A stretch of DNA of 50,009 nt from Balneolales bacterium (GCA_020832405.1 JAFIET010000018.1:1-50009), one strand, 5' to 3'. Positions 34,993-45,497 are shown, counted from the first letter of the stretch. Made by a program: numbers and translations. The notes: a model not told the origin generated them from the letters alone.

Positions 34993-35879
34993 GTAAAACC
35001 GCATTATTATTTCCCGGCCAAGGCTCCCAAAAAATCGGTATGGGGCTTTATCACTACGAAAACAACCCGGCATTCAAAGCCGTATTCGATCAGGCCAATG
35101 AAATTTTAGGCTTTGGACTTACTGAAATTATGTTCGGTGGACCAGACGACTCGCTCCGCCAAACTGAAAATACACAGCCTGCAATTTTCCTGCACTCAGT
35201 AGCTCTTTTCAGAACACTTGACCTAAAACCACAAGCTGTTGCAGGTCATAGCCTTGGCGAGTTTTCAGCTCTTGCAGCAGCCGGGGTGCTTTCATTCGAG
35301 GATGCCCTTAGTGTGGTTCGCAAACGCGGTGAGCTGATGCAAAAAGCCGGAACAGACAACCCGGGCACAATGGCAGCCGTAATCGGCATGGCCGATGAAA
35401 AAGTAGCTGAAATCTGCAGTCAGGCTACCGAGGGGGACAACAGCGTAGTTGTTCCCGCAAACTATAACTGCCCGGGGCAGCTTGTTATTTCCGGACACGA
35501 AACTGCTATCGACCGTGCTTTAGTGCTTCTTAAGGAAAATGGTTGTAAAATTGCAAAAAAACTACCCGTAAGCGGTGCTTTTCATTCTCCCCTTATGCAA
35601 TCCGCTTATGAAGGCCTGAAGGCAGAGCTTGAACAACTGGTATTTCACCCTCCGGTATGCCCGGTTTATTCTAATTTCACGGCTAAACCCACAACATCTC
35701 CTGATGAAATTCGCAGCAATCTGCTTGATCAGCTGCTTAACCCCGTGAAATGGACACAAACCCTGCTGCAAATGCAGCAAGACGGATTTGAAGCTTTCAC
35801 TGAAATAGGTCCCGGAAATGTTCTGCAGGGGCTGGTTAAGCGTACTGTAAAAGGTGCAGCGCTAAGCGGATACGAATAG
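34989..35879 (+). CDS. fabD: Malonyl-CoA:ACP transacylase
   Basis: This 296-aa enzyme transfers malonyl from CoA to ACP. Motifs: LLFPGQGSQKIGMG, nucleophile serine in VAGHSLGEFSAL and the catalytic His in SGAFHSPLMQ. The ATG at 34989 overlaps the fabH stop codon (ATGA), the normal linkage in this operon; an upstream in-frame ATG at 34974 would lie inside fabH and add MGQTI with no family support. Length fits FabD. fabG follows after 28 nt. Confidence 0.95.
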   Translation: MSKTALLFPGQGSQKIGMGLYHYENNPAFKAVFDQANEILGFGLTEIMFGGPDDSLRQTENTQPAIFLHSVALFRTLDLKPQAVAGHSLGEFSALAAAGVLSFEDALSVVRKRGELMQKAGTDNPGTMAAVIGMADEKVAEICSQATEGDNSVVVPANYNCPGQLVISGHETAIDRALVLLKENGCKIAKKLPVSGAFHSPLMQSAYEGLKAELEQLVFHPPVCPVYSNFTAKPTTSPDEIRSNLLDQLLNPVKWTQTLLQMQQDGFEAFTEIGPGNVLQGLVKRTVKGAALSGYE

Positions 35880-35907
35880 GCTAACCTTCATACCCAAAAC
35901 AAATCTT

Positions 35908-36654
35908 ATGTTTTCATTAAATGGAAAAACAGCCCTGGTTACCGGCGGAACACGAGGTATAGGCCGTGCCATCGTTCTGGAACTCGCTGCAGCAGGTGCT
36001 GACGTCGCTTTTACCTATGCACGATCAGCAGAAGCTGCTGAAGAAATCAAAAAACAAGTTGAGGCAATCGGTCAGAAAGCGCTGGCTTATCAGGCTGACG
36101 CTGCCGATGCGGCTCGTGCAGATGAAGTAATTACCGATATTGTTAAAGAATGGGCACATCTCGACATTCTCGTAAACAATGCCGGCATCACAAAGGATAC
36201 ACTTATTATGCGAATGAGTGAATCCCAGTGGGACGACGTAATTACGACTAATCTCAAAAGTGTATTTAACTACAGCAAATCAAGTGTGCGCCCATTTATG
36301 AAAGCCAGAGCGGGCTCCATAATCAATATCAGCTCAGTTGTAGGCCTTTCAGGCAATGCAGGTCAAACCAATTACGCAGCCTCAAAAGCAGGTATTATAG
36401 GTTTTAGTAAATCGCTGGCCAAAGAACTGGCAAGCCGTAACATCCGGGTGAATACAATTGCACCCGGCTACATCACAACTGAAATGACAGGTCAGCTTTC
36501 CGATAAGGTGATGGATGCCATAAAGGCAAGCATTCCTATGGGGAAAGCAGGCGATGTTAAGGATATCGCAGCCGGTGTAATCTTTCTGGCAAGCGACGCA
36601 AGCCGCTACATAACCGGAGAAACCATCCGGATTGACGGCGGCATGGCTATGTAA
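35908..36654 (+). CDS. fabG: 3-oxoacyl-ACP reductase
   Basis: This 248-aa classical short-chain dehydrogenase reduces 3-oxoacyl-ACP with NADPH. It has the TGGTRGIGRAI cofactor loop, NNAG, catalytic Ser in INISSVVG and YAASK. In this cluster it is FabG rather than another SDR. It ends with MDGGMAM-like residues (RIDGGMAM). A promoter candidate and a 111-nt gap separate it from acpP. Confidence 0.95.
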   Translation: MFSLNGKTALVTGGTRGIGRAIVLELAAAGADVAFTYARSAEAAEEIKKQVEAIGQKALAYQADAADAARADEVITDIVKEWAHLDILVNNAGITKDTLIMRMSESQWDDVITTNLKSVFNYSKSSVRPFMKARAGSIINISSVVGLSGNAGQTNYAASKAGIIGFSKSLAKELASRNIRVNTIAPGYITTEMTGQLSDKVMDAIKASIPMGKAGDVKDIAAGVIFLASDASRYITGETIRIDGGMAM

Positions 36655-36698
36655 ACGCATTTTGAGCTTTATTATTAAAGCTTTAACCTGCTATTTTT

Positions 36699-36730
36699 TT
36701 GGAAATACACCCTTTTTTTAAGTACATTTT
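36699..36730 (+). promoter_or_regulatory. Candidate internal promoter of acpP
   Basis: TTG at 36699-36701, a 21-nt spacer and TACATTTT at 36723-36730, one mismatch from TAnnTTTG; acpP starts at 36766. An extra promoter here would fit the very high demand for acyl carrier protein. Confidence 0.45.
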
Positions 36731-36765
36731 GTTCAACCTTTAACCATTACCATAAGTAAATAAAC

Positions 36766-37005
36766 ATGTCACAAGACCTAGAAAAAAAAGTAATCGACAT
36801 CATCGTTGAAAAACTTGGCGTAGATGAAGCCGATGTAGTACCTGCAGCCAGCTTCGCCAACGACCTTGGTGCAGACTCACTTGACCTTGTAGAGCTGATT
36901 ATGGAATTTGAAAAAGAATTTGACACCCAAATTCCTGATGAAGATTCTGAGAACATCGCTACTGTAGGTGATGCTATTGATTACCTGAAAAATAAAGTTG
37001 AATAA
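36766..37005 (+). CDS. acpP: Acyl carrier protein
   Basis: This is an acidic four-helix protein (79 aa) that carries acyl chains on a phosphopantetheine arm attached to Ser38 in [11 protein letters not shown]. It has the expected size and charge. The 4'-phosphopantetheinyl transferase is not in this window. It is co-directional with fabF, 61 nt downstream, with its own promoter candidate upstream. Confidence 0.98.
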   Translation: MSQDLEKKVIDIIVEKLGVDEADVVPAASFANDLGADSLDLVELIMEFEKEFDTQIPDEDSENIATVGDAIDYLKNKVE

Positions 37006-37066
37006 GCTATATCTTCATATTTTCAATTTTAGCACACCAAACTCATCATTCTTTAATTGAGTATTA

Positions 37067-38311
37067 ATGGCTGAACGCAGAGTTGTGGTTACCGGGATGG
37101 GAGCCATCACCCCTATCGGAAACACTTTAGAGCAGTTTTGGGATGGTCTCAAAAGCGGTAAAAGCGGTGCTGATTATATCAGACACTTCGATACCGAAAA
37201 GTTTGCCACCAAATTCGCCGCCATGGTTGACGGTTTCGACCCGGTTGAATTTATCGAGCCAAAGGCAGCACGCCGGCTCGACCGATTTGCCCAGTTCGCC
37301 CTTGCAGCCTCAGATATGGCTATAAGCGATTCTTCCATCGATCTGGAAACCATCGACAAAAACCGGGTCGCAGTTCTTGTCGGAACTGGTATCGGTGGCA
37401 TGGAGACCTTTTATAAGAACTGTGTAGCTTACGAGAAAATGGGGCCAAGGGGCATCTCCCCCTTCTTTATTCCAATGCTGATCCCGGATATCGCTTCCGG
37501 GCACATTTCTATTAAGTATGGCTTCCGGGGCCCGAACTACTGCGCTGTTTCAGCCTGTGCAACAGGTTCACACAATATAGGACTGGCCTACGACCACATC
37601 AGGTCAGGTCAGTCCGATTTTGCTATTTGCGGAGGTGCTGAAGCTCCGGTAATTGAAATGGGTGTATCCGGCTTTAATTCTATCAAAGCCATGTCAACCC
37701 GAAATGACGATCCTAAGACCGCATCAAGACCCTTCGACAAAGATCGCGACGGCTTTGTTCTCGGTGAAGGCTCAGGCGTTTTGTTCCTGGAAACCTATGA
37801 AAGTGCGGTTAACCGTGGGGCAAAAATTTATGCTGAAATTGCCGGTTACGGATTTTCAGCTGATGCACATCATATTACAGCCCCTGACCCTGAAGGTGCC
37901 GGCGTAATGCTTGCCATTTCAGAGGCCTTAAAGGCAGCCGGCATCAAACCCGAAGAAATTGATCACATTAATATGCACGGCACATCTACTCCATTAGGTG
38001 ATGTAGCAGAAACCAACTCTATCAAAAAAGTTTTTGGTGACCATGCGTACAAAATTAACCTGAACTCGACTAAATCGATGACAGGGCACATGCTCGGTGC
38101 TGCCGGTGCTGCCGAATCAATCGCTACTATTCTGGCTCTCTACCACGATCTCGTACCGCCTACTATTAACCACTTCAACACCGATCCGCTCTGCGACCTC
38201 AATTACACTGTAAATGAAGCGCAGGACAGAAAAATGAGGTATGCCCTGAACAATGCCTTTGGTTTTGGCGGTCATAATACCACCCTGGTGATGAAAAAAT
38301 TTGATGAGTAA
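37067..38311 (+). CDS. fabF: Beta-ketoacyl-ACP synthase II
   Basis: This 414-aa elongating condensing enzyme has active-site Cys in AVSACATGSHNIG, His in NMHGTSTPLGD and His in KSMTGHMLGAAGAAES, the C-H-H triad of FabF/FabB. The N-terminal VVTGMGAITPIGN is typical of FabF. FabF extends acyl-ACP and accepts C16:1. Its TAA stop overlaps the ATG of rnc by one base (TAATG). Confidence 0.96.
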   Translation: MAERRVVVTGMGAITPIGNTLEQFWDGLKSGKSGADYIRHFDTEKFATKFAAMVDGFDPVEFIEPKAARRLDRFAQFALAASDMAISDSSIDLETIDKNRVAVLVGTGIGGMETFYKNCVAYEKMGPRGISPFFIPMLIPDIASGHISIKYGFRGPNYCAVSACATGSHNIGLAYDHIRSGQSDFAICGGAEAPVIEMGVSGFNSIKAMSTRNDDPKTASRPFDKDRDGFVLGEGSGVLFLETYESAVNRGAKIYAEIAGYGFSADAHHITAPDPEGAGVMLAISEALKAAGIKPEEIDHINMHGTSTPLGDVAETNSIKKVFGDHAYKINLNSTKSMTGHMLGAAGAAESIATILALYHDLVPPTINHFNTDPLCDLNYTVNEAQDRKMRYALNNAFGFGGHNTTLVMKKFDE

Positions 38312-39069
38312 TGTTTAGTCTGACGCTGAATAAGATTCAGGCTTTCTTTTCCAAAAGAAAGCTGCATTCAGCTGCTCAGCATAAAATCGGGGAACTCGAA
38401 AAAATAATCGGAAACCCTATTACTAACCCTCATTTTTACCTGCGGGCTTTACGGCATCGCTCAAAACTCATTGAAGACGGCCTCGACGATGTCGAGAGCT
38501 ACGAACAACTTGAGTTTTTGGGCGATGCCGTTCTTGATTTAGTAGTAACTGAAATTCTGTTCGAACTTTACCCGGATAATAATGAAGGATTTATGACCAA
38601 AGTCCGGTCTCGGCTTGTAAGGGAAGATATGCTCGCAGACTTATCCCGAAAACTTGGCTTTCCGGCTTTGGTAGAAGTTGGAAGCAGAGTTCGCGGGCAG
38701 GGTATAGAATTAAAAAACAGTGTACTTTGTGATATTTTTGAAGCCGTAGTAGGTGCCATTTATAAAGATTTAGGATTTGCAGCTTCCCAAAAATTCATCA
38801 AAAATGTTTATCATACCCACATCGACATTTCAGATGTAAGCAGTCGTCAGGATAACTACAAAAGCCTTTTACTTGAGTTTGCTCAGGCTAAAAAGCTGGC
38901 CGTTCCTGAATATCAGATCATTTCAGAAACCGGACCTGATCACGATAAAACTTTTGAAGTAAATGTTGTAATTAACAACACGCCATACGGCTGGGGCAAA
39001 GCCAAAAACAAAAAGAAGGCTGAACAGGCCGCTGCTAAACGCGCGCTCGAACAACTTGAGCATTCTTAA
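38311..39069 (+). CDS. rnc: Ribonuclease III
   Basis: This 252-aa double-stranded RNA endonuclease for rRNA and mRNA processing shows the signature YEQLEFLGDAVLDLVVTEILFE with the catalytic Glu and Asp. The second acidic pair is in SVLCDIFEAVVGAIYKD. The C-terminal dsRNA-binding domain is NYKSLLLEFAQAKK to KKKAEQAAAKRALEQL. About 20 extra basic residues precede the catalytic domain (FFSKRKLHSAAQHK), somewhat longer than in E. coli. It is coupled to fabF by a one-base overlap. Confidence 0.96.
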   Translation: MFSLTLNKIQAFFSKRKLHSAAQHKIGELEKIIGNPITNPHFYLRALRHRSKLIEDGLDDVESYEQLEFLGDAVLDLVVTEILFELYPDNNEGFMTKVRSRLVREDMLADLSRKLGFPALVEVGSRVRGQGIELKNSVLCDIFEAVVGAIYKDLGFAASQKFIKNVYHTHIDISDVSSRQDNYKSLLLEFAQAKKLAVPEYQIISETGPDHDKTFEVNVVINNTPYGWGKAKNKKKAEQAAAKRALEQLEHS

Positions 39070-39176
39070 ATTCATGCAGGCCCGCTTAGCCTTGTGAACA
39101 CTAAAGTTCCTTTTATTATTAACTATTTTGATTTAGCCCAGGCTCGATTTAATCCTAAACTATTGAAGGTATATTC

Positions 39177-40268
39177 ATGACTGTGACTGAGGAAACAAAA
39201 GCCACCCATGTTTTTCCGGTTACTCAAGTAACCGAATCACGCAGAAACGCTGTAAACTTTCAGGATCTGCGCTTTGGAGATGTATTCAGCGACCACATGT
39301 TCGAGCTTGTTTACAAAAACGGCAAGTGGGATAACGGTCAGATTATTCCTTATGGGCCTGTCAGTATTATGCCTTCGGCCAATATTCTGCACTACGGGCA
39401 GGGCGCTTTTGAAGGTATGAAGGCATTCACGATGGAAAACGGAGCCATAAACGTTTTCAGATTACGGGATCACTACAAACGATTCAACGATTCCTGCAAA
39501 CGCCTGAACATCCCTTCTATTCCGGAAGAGGTGTTTACACAAGCTATTTTACAGCTGGTAGATTTAGACAGACAGTGGGTGCCTAAGGATAAATTCAAAT
39601 CCCTATACCTCCGCCCCTTCGTTTTTGCAACAGAGGAATTCCTGGGCTTAAAAACCTCTACCGCCTATCGTTTTTACGTGATTACAGGACCTGTGGGCAA
39701 CTACTACCGTGAAGGCATCAATCCCGTAAAGCTGACCACAATGCCTGATTACGTGCGTGCTGTAAAAGGCGGTGTTGGCAATGCCAAGGTGCCCGGCAAC
39801 TATGCCGCCAGCCTCTACCCTGCTCATGTAGCCATGAAAGAGGGGTACTCACAGGTGTTGTGGCTTGATGCCATTGAGAGAAAATACGTTGAGGAAGTCG
39901 GCGCCATGAACATCTTTTTTGTTATAGACGGCAAAGTTGTAACCTCACCATTAACAGGAACCATTCTGCCTGGTGTTACCAGGCGCTCAGTTCTCGAACT
40001 TTGCCAAATCTGGAATTTACCTGCAGAAGAACGAATGCTTTCCATAGACGAGCTCTTCGATGCCTGGCGTGAAGGCCGCCTGACCGAAGCTTTTGGGTCA
40101 GGAACAGCTGCCGTGATTTCTCCGGTCGGAGTTATTCATCACAAAGGAGAAACCCTTACCCTTGATACCGAAAAAATGGGCCCCGTAGCCGAGCGCTTAT
40201 ACAAGGCTATCACAGGGATTCATCACGGTACTGAGGCTGATCCTTCAGCATGGTGTACAGTAATCTGA
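39177..40268 (+). CDS. ilvE: Branched-chain amino-acid aminotransferase
   Basis: This 363-aa PLP enzyme of fold type IV transfers the amino group of Leu, Ile or Val to 2-oxoglutarate. The catalytic lysine is in GGVGNAKVPGNYAASLYPAH. YGQGAFEGMKAFTMENG, FRLRDHYKRFNDSC and the C-terminal TEAFGSGTAAVISPVG loop match the longer eukaryote-like BCATs (about 350-370 aa). The enzyme can supply branched 2-oxo acids, precursors of the iso-branched primers that FabH may use, which is a possible functional link with the upstream cluster. It is preceded by a 107-nt gap and followed by a strong terminator, so it may be transcribed with rnc or on its own. Confidence 0.94.
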   Translation: MTVTEETKATHVFPVTQVTESRRNAVNFQDLRFGDVFSDHMFELVYKNGKWDNGQIIPYGPVSIMPSANILHYGQGAFEGMKAFTMENGAINVFRLRDHYKRFNDSCKRLNIPSIPEEVFTQAILQLVDLDRQWVPKDKFKSLYLRPFVFATEEFLGLKTSTAYRFYVITGPVGNYYREGINPVKLTTMPDYVRAVKGGVGNAKVPGNYAASLYPAHVAMKEGYSQVLWLDAIERKYVEEVGAMNIFFVIDGKVVTSPLTGTILPGVTRRSVLELCQIWNLPAEERMLSIDELFDAWREGRLTEAFGSGTAAVISPVGVIHHKGETLTLDTEKMGPVAERLYKAITGIHHGTEADPSAWCTVI

Positions 40269-40303
40269 TAAACATACAGCCAAGCGCTTGAAGTACCTCA
40301 AGC

Positions 40304-40347
40304 AAATAAGCCGGTTTTCATCTGAAACCCGGCTTATTCTTTTTTTG
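40304..40347 (+). terminator. Intrinsic terminator after ilvE
   Basis: Stem AATAAGCCGG (40305-40314) with CCGGCTTATT (40329-40338), closing a loop of about 14 nt whose inner TTTT/AAAC part can extend the pairing imperfectly, followed at once by C and a run of T. Confidence 0.85.
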
Positions 40348-40350
40348 TTT

Positions 40351-40389
40351 TTGAGCCCAAAGCCCAAACCTGTATTTTACAGGTTTGGG
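40351..40389 (+). promoter_or_regulatory. Candidate thyA promoter overlapping a 12-bp perfect hairpin
   Basis: TTG (40351-40353), 19-nt spacer and TATTTTAC (40373-40380; two mismatches from TAnnTTTG) suggest a promoter. Overlapping it is a perfect stem CCCAAACCTGTA (40363-40374) / TACAGGTTTGGG (40378-40389) with a TTT loop and no T-run after it. It could be an operator for a dimeric regulator covering the -7 region, or a hairpin in read-through RNA. Confidence 0.35.
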
Positions 40390-40454
40390 GAAAAGCTTCT
40401 TCCTAAGTCTGAATCTACTATAACTTTCTCCCGCAAAAAAAACTACCCGGTCTT

Positions 40455-41303
40455 ATGGACGCCTATCATCAGCTTATTGAACGTGTACTTAAATTTGGAA
40501 TTAAGAAACCTAACCGTACCGGTACTGATGCAATCAGCAGTTTTGCAGAAACGTATCGGGTTGATTTGGCTGACGGTTTCCCCCTCATAACAACCAAGAA
40601 AATGATGTTTCGCTCCATTATGTTGGAGCTGCTCTGGTACCTGCGAGGTGAAAGCCACATCCGCTGGCTGCGCGATGAAAACGACTGTCATATTTGGGAC
40701 GCCTGGGCTGATGAAGAGGGTAATGTAGGCCCTATTTATCCCGTTTTGTGGCGTCGGTTCCCGTTTACCTGCTACGAGCAAGTCGATTTTGAAGGGGTTG
40801 GCGGCGCATTCACCAACGATATGCCCTCACGAAAGGAGTTCGATCAGATACAATATGTAATTGATCAAATCAAGGAAAACCCCATGAGCAGACGGCTTGT
40901 AGTTAGCGCCTGGCATCCGGGTTTACTTGATCAGATGGCACTGCCACCCTGCCACCTGATGGCTATTTTTAATGTAACTGACGGCAGGCTGAACTGCCAC
41001 CTTACGCAACGATCAGGGGATATTGCACTCGGCATCCCTTTCAACCTTGCCTGCTATGCAGCCCTCACAATGATAATCGCTCAGCAAACAGGCCTGAAAC
41101 CGGGTATTTTCGCACACACCATTGTTGATGCGCACATTTACGAAAATCATATTGACGGCCTTAAAGAACAGTTACAGCGGGAAGCTTATCCCCTGCCTTC
41201 ACTCACTATTGCCGACAAACCGCTGGATGAGCTGACGCTCGAAGACTTTACCCTTAACAATTATCAGCATCACCCTTCCATCAGGTTTGAAGTCGCTGTT
41301 TGA
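40455..41303 (+). CDS. thyA: Thymidylate synthase (folate-dependent)
   Basis: This 282-aa enzyme methylates dUMP to dTMP using methylenetetrahydrofolate. The nucleophile is Cys166 in LPPCHLM, the dUMP phosphate and ring contacts are in RR (MSRRLVVSAW), QRSGD (R186), PFNLACY and DAHIYENH. It departs from the common form at two places: GPVYGxQWR reads GPIYPVLWR (Y95, W99 kept), and QRSCD reads QRSGD. Overall it is collinear with E. coli ThyA, so it is a true ThyA of a divergent branch rather than ThyX. folA lies 36 nt downstream, which regenerates the dihydrofolate that ThyA produces. Confidence 0.93.
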   Translation: MDAYHQLIERVLKFGIKKPNRTGTDAISSFAETYRVDLADGFPLITTKKMMFRSIMLELLWYLRGESHIRWLRDENDCHIWDAWADEEGNVGPIYPVLWRRFPFTCYEQVDFEGVGGAFTNDMPSRKEFDQIQYVIDQIKENPMSRRLVVSAWHPGLLDQMALPPCHLMAIFNVTDGRLNCHLTQRSGDIALGIPFNLACYAALTMIIAQQTGLKPGIFAHTIVDAHIYENHIDGLKEQLQREAYPLPSLTIADKPLDELTLEDFTLNNYQHHPSIRFEVAV

Positions 41304-41339
41304 TTCTCTTTTCCTGAACCTTTTTTGCACTCTTGTAAA

Positions 41340-41822
41340 ATGCCTAAATTTGTCATCATAGCAGCACATGATCCGAACCTTGTAATCGGTGAAAATGGCA
41401 GCATGCCCTGGCATTACCCGGCCGATCTCAAACATTTTAAGCAAACTACGCTCGGAAAACCACTTCTCATGGGTCGCCGGACCTTCGAAGAAATAGGTGG
41501 GAAACCCCTGCCAGGCCGTCCTTGCTATGTTTTAAGCACTAAAGACCTGAAAGCAGAAGGCGTCGTTTTTTTCAAATCGCTGGATGAAGCTCTTTCATAT
41601 TTTCATTCAACCGACTACGATCTCGTATATATTGCCGGCGGTGCCGTATTATACGAACAAGCTTTTAATTTCAGCAACGAGATGATTATATCAGAAATTA
41701 AATCAGCTTATGAAGGTGATACTTTTTTCCCTGAGTACCGCCACAAGATCGGAATTATTTGGAACCTTATTGAATCAGAGGATAAGGGTGATTTCATTAT
41801 CAAGCGGTACCAAAAAAAGTAA
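41340..41822 (+). CDS. folA: Dihydrofolate reductase
   Basis: This 160-aa enzyme reduces dihydrofolate to tetrahydrofolate with NADPH. Motifs: GENGSMPWHYPADLKHFK with the substrate-binding Asp, LMGRRTFEEIG, YVLST and VYIAGGAVLYEQA. The ATG at 41340 gives the standard N-terminus PKFVIIAAHDPN; in-frame extension to 41325 would need a TTG start and adds nothing. It is the trimethoprim and methotrexate target family. It forms an operon with thyA. A terminator follows. Confidence 0.95.
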   Translation: MPKFVIIAAHDPNLVIGENGSMPWHYPADLKHFKQTTLGKPLLMGRRTFEEIGGKPLPGRPCYVLSTKDLKAEGVVFFKSLDEALSYFHSTDYDLVYIAGGAVLYEQAFNFSNEMIISEIKSAYEGDTFFPEYRHKIGIIWNLIESEDKGDFIIKRYQKK

Positions 41823-41874
41823 GTCTTTTCGTTTGTGACAGCTGAGCTTACAACAGCCTCCAAAAATTTTATCC

Positions 41875-41918
41875 AAAAAAAAGCACCGTTGCCTACTATG
41901 TGAGCACGGTGCTTTTTT
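41875..41918. terminator. Bidirectional terminator between folA and atpC
   Basis: Stem AAGCACCGT (41881-41889) / ACGGTGCTT (41906-41914), extended by A-run and T-run on either side, with a 16-nt loop. It closes the convergent thyA-folA and atpDC units. Confidence 0.88.
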
Positions 41919-41937
41919 ATGATCTGAGTGAATCGAA

Positions 41938-42351
41938 TTACCGTTTCAGCTCATATAATTTAATTCGGTTAATTGCCCGTTTAAGTGCAAGTTCAGCTTT
42001 AAGAACATCTTCCTGAGCGGCTTTTTGCTCTTTATCTTCACGAATTTTCGCTGCTGCTTTTTCACGTGCCTGCCGCGCGCGATCAAGATCGATATCACGC
42101 ACATTTTCAGCTGACTCAGCGAGAACAGTTACCCGGTTATCAAAAACTTCAACGAAGCCGCCATTTACTGAAAATGTTTCCTCCTTCCCGCTTTTTTCAC
42201 GAACAATAACTTTTCCGATCTCAAGCATAGACATCAGGCTGGCGTGATTGAATTTTACTTCAAATGCGCCTTCGGTACCGGGTAGGTTAACACCGGTTGC
42301 AAGCCCTTCGTAAACAGGGCCGTAAGGTGTGATTATATTAGTACGAATCAT
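41938..42351 (-). CDS. atpC: ATP synthase F1 epsilon subunit
   Basis: This 137-aa subunit of the central stalk links F1 to the c-ring and can inhibit ATP hydrolysis. The N-terminal beta-sandwich shows GPVYEGLATGVNLPGTEGAFEV and GGFVEVFDNRVTVLAE. The C-terminal helical hairpin follows: ARQAREKAAAKIREDKEQK. It lies 120 nt after atpD on the same strand. No other atp gene is in the window, so this organism splits its atp genes, as is common in the group. Confidence 0.95.
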   Translation of the reverse strand: MIRTNIITPYGPVYEGLATGVNLPGTEGAFEVKFNHASLMSMLEIGKVIVREKSGKEETFSVNGGFVEVFDNRVTVLAESAENVRDIDLDRARQAREKAAAKIREDKEQKAAQEDVLKAELALKRAINRIKLYELKR

Positions 42352-42471
42352 AGAAATAGGACGGTAGCAGATTAAAAGGTTCCCGTAACAGTTTCCGGAT
42401 TAAACCGGGTTAGGGCATATTGCCCGGCCCGGTTTTTCAAAATCCGAATGCAGTCGCAAAGGCTTGTTTGT

Positions 42472-43977
<1,506 letters not shown>

Positions 43978-44044
43978 TCAGTTAATAAAATAATGTTGGT
44001 GCAGATATGTACACCTTGCTTTAAGTAAAAATAAATACAAGGTT

Positions 44045-44075
44045 CAAAGATACCCCAAATAGCATCTAATCGCAA
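44045..44075 (-). promoter_or_regulatory. Promoter of atpD-atpC (Bacteroidota consensus)
   Basis: On the minus strand TTG (44075-44073), a 20-nt spacer and TATCTTTG (44052-44045) match TTG-N20-TAnnTTTG exactly. The atpD start lies 92 nt further downstream, leaving a leader of about 85 nt. Confidence 0.65.
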
Positions 44076-44177
44076 CTTTAAAAGCAGCCCTGGCGGTCTT
44101 TTGATACATCATTTGAGCCAAAAATCCATTATATTGTTAAGTTATCAAACCCTAACCCTGTAACCGATTTTTCGATT

Positions 44178-45497
44178 TTGGAAAACGTAAGCCAATCACG
44201 ATTAGCAAGCATCCGAACACTTGAGAAGTTTGAAAATACCAATTACCTCGAATTGGATCTGCTCAATAAGCTTGACCGACAGGAACGTCAGCAGGCAAAT
44301 GAATATGTACAGGGGATCCTTAGACGCAAATCCTATCTGGATTTCCTTATCTCCCGCTACAGCTCAGTTGAGCTGGAAACCATGGATGAGTTTTTTAAAA
44401 ACATCCTCCGGATGGGCATTTATGACCTGATGTTCATGGATTCGACCCCCGACTATGCGGCTATTAATGAAAACGTCGAGATTGCCAAAACTAAAATAAG
44501 CCCCCGTTCCGGTGATCTTGCAAACGCTATCCTCAGAAAAATTCAGCGGGAAATCAAAGAGCTGCCTACGCCTGATATGCACGACCGCACTGAACTGGTC
44601 GCAACCACTTTCTCACACCCCGAATGGCTGGTTAAACGCTGGTCAGATCGGTTTGGCGAAAGGGAAGCTTTTCAACTGATGACAGCAAATAATCAGCGCC
44701 CCGCTTATTACCTGCGTGCCAACTGTCTGAAAACTTCACCCGACACCTTCCGGCTGCGTCTCGAGCGTGCCGGTATCGAGTTCGAGGAAAGCGAGTGGCT
44801 GCCCGGCTATTTTCGTGTAACAACCCTTGCGGAAGTTCGCTCAAGAGGATGGTTCGAAAAAGGGCTGTGCTATGTTCAGGATATCGCCGCTGGTTTTGCC
44901 CCAACTATTCTCGACCCTGTAGCAGGAGAGTCCGTTATCGACCTGTGTGCCGCTCCGGGCACCAAAACGCTGCTGCTCGCCGAACTAATGGAAAACGAGG
45001 GTACGCTGCTCGCCGTTGATATCAACCCCGACCGCATTCAGCGTATTGCCGAAAATGCTGAACGCGGCGGCGCAAAAATTGTGAAAATCCAGCGGGCTGA
45101 TGCTACCGAGGCGCGCTTCAAACTGGCCGATGCCGTTCTGCTCGATGCCCCTTGTACCGGTACCGGCGTACTTTCCAAGCGGGCCGACCTCCGCTGGCGC
45201 CGAACCCCTGAAGAGCTCGAAAAAGCTGTTGCCCTTCAGGAAGAGCTGCTCGATGCTGCGGCCAATATGGTTGCCAAAAACGGCCGCCTTGTGTACTCAA
45301 CCTGCTCTCTCGAGCCGGAAGAAAATATGATGCAGATCGAGAAATTCCTCGAAACATACCCCAACTTCGAGCTTGAAGAGCTGGACGACTACCTCCCTGA
45401 GGAAGTGCTCAGCGAAGACCTCAAATCCTATCAAACCTTCCCGCATATCCATAACTGCGACGGGCACTTTGGCGTGCTTATGAAACGCAAGTTCTGA
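44178..45497 (+). CDS. rsmB: 16S rRNA m5C967 methyltransferase
   Basis: This 439-aa protein has an N-terminal NusB-like RNA-binding domain (about 1-130, with ILRMGIYDLMFMD) and a C-terminal SAM-dependent methyltransferase domain. Motifs: IDLCAAPGTKTLLLAELM (SAM loop), LLDAPCTGTGVLS with the motif IV Cys, and VYSTCSLEPEEN with the catalytic Cys. It adds a methyl group to C967 of 16S rRNA. The start is TTG at 44178; no in-frame ATG lies in the preceding sequence. It diverges from atpD over a 224-nt region and has its own terminator downstream. Confidence 0.92.
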   Translation: MENVSQSRLASIRTLEKFENTNYLELDLLNKLDRQERQQANEYVQGILRRKSYLDFLISRYSSVELETMDEFFKNILRMGIYDLMFMDSTPDYAAINENVEIAKTKISPRSGDLANAILRKIQREIKELPTPDMHDRTELVATTFSHPEWLVKRWSDRFGEREAFQLMTANNQRPAYYLRANCLKTSPDTFRLRLERAGIEFEESEWLPGYFRVTTLAEVRSRGWFEKGLCYVQDIAAGFAPTILDPVAGESVIDLCAAPGTKTLLLAELMENEGTLLAVDINPDRIQRIAENAERGGAKIVKIQRADATEARFKLADAVLLDAPCTGTGVLSKRADLRWRRTPEELEKAVALQEELLDAAANMVAKNGRLVYSTCSLEPEENMMQIEKFLETYPNFELEELDDYLPEEVLSEDLKSYQTFPHIHNCDGHFGVLMKRKF

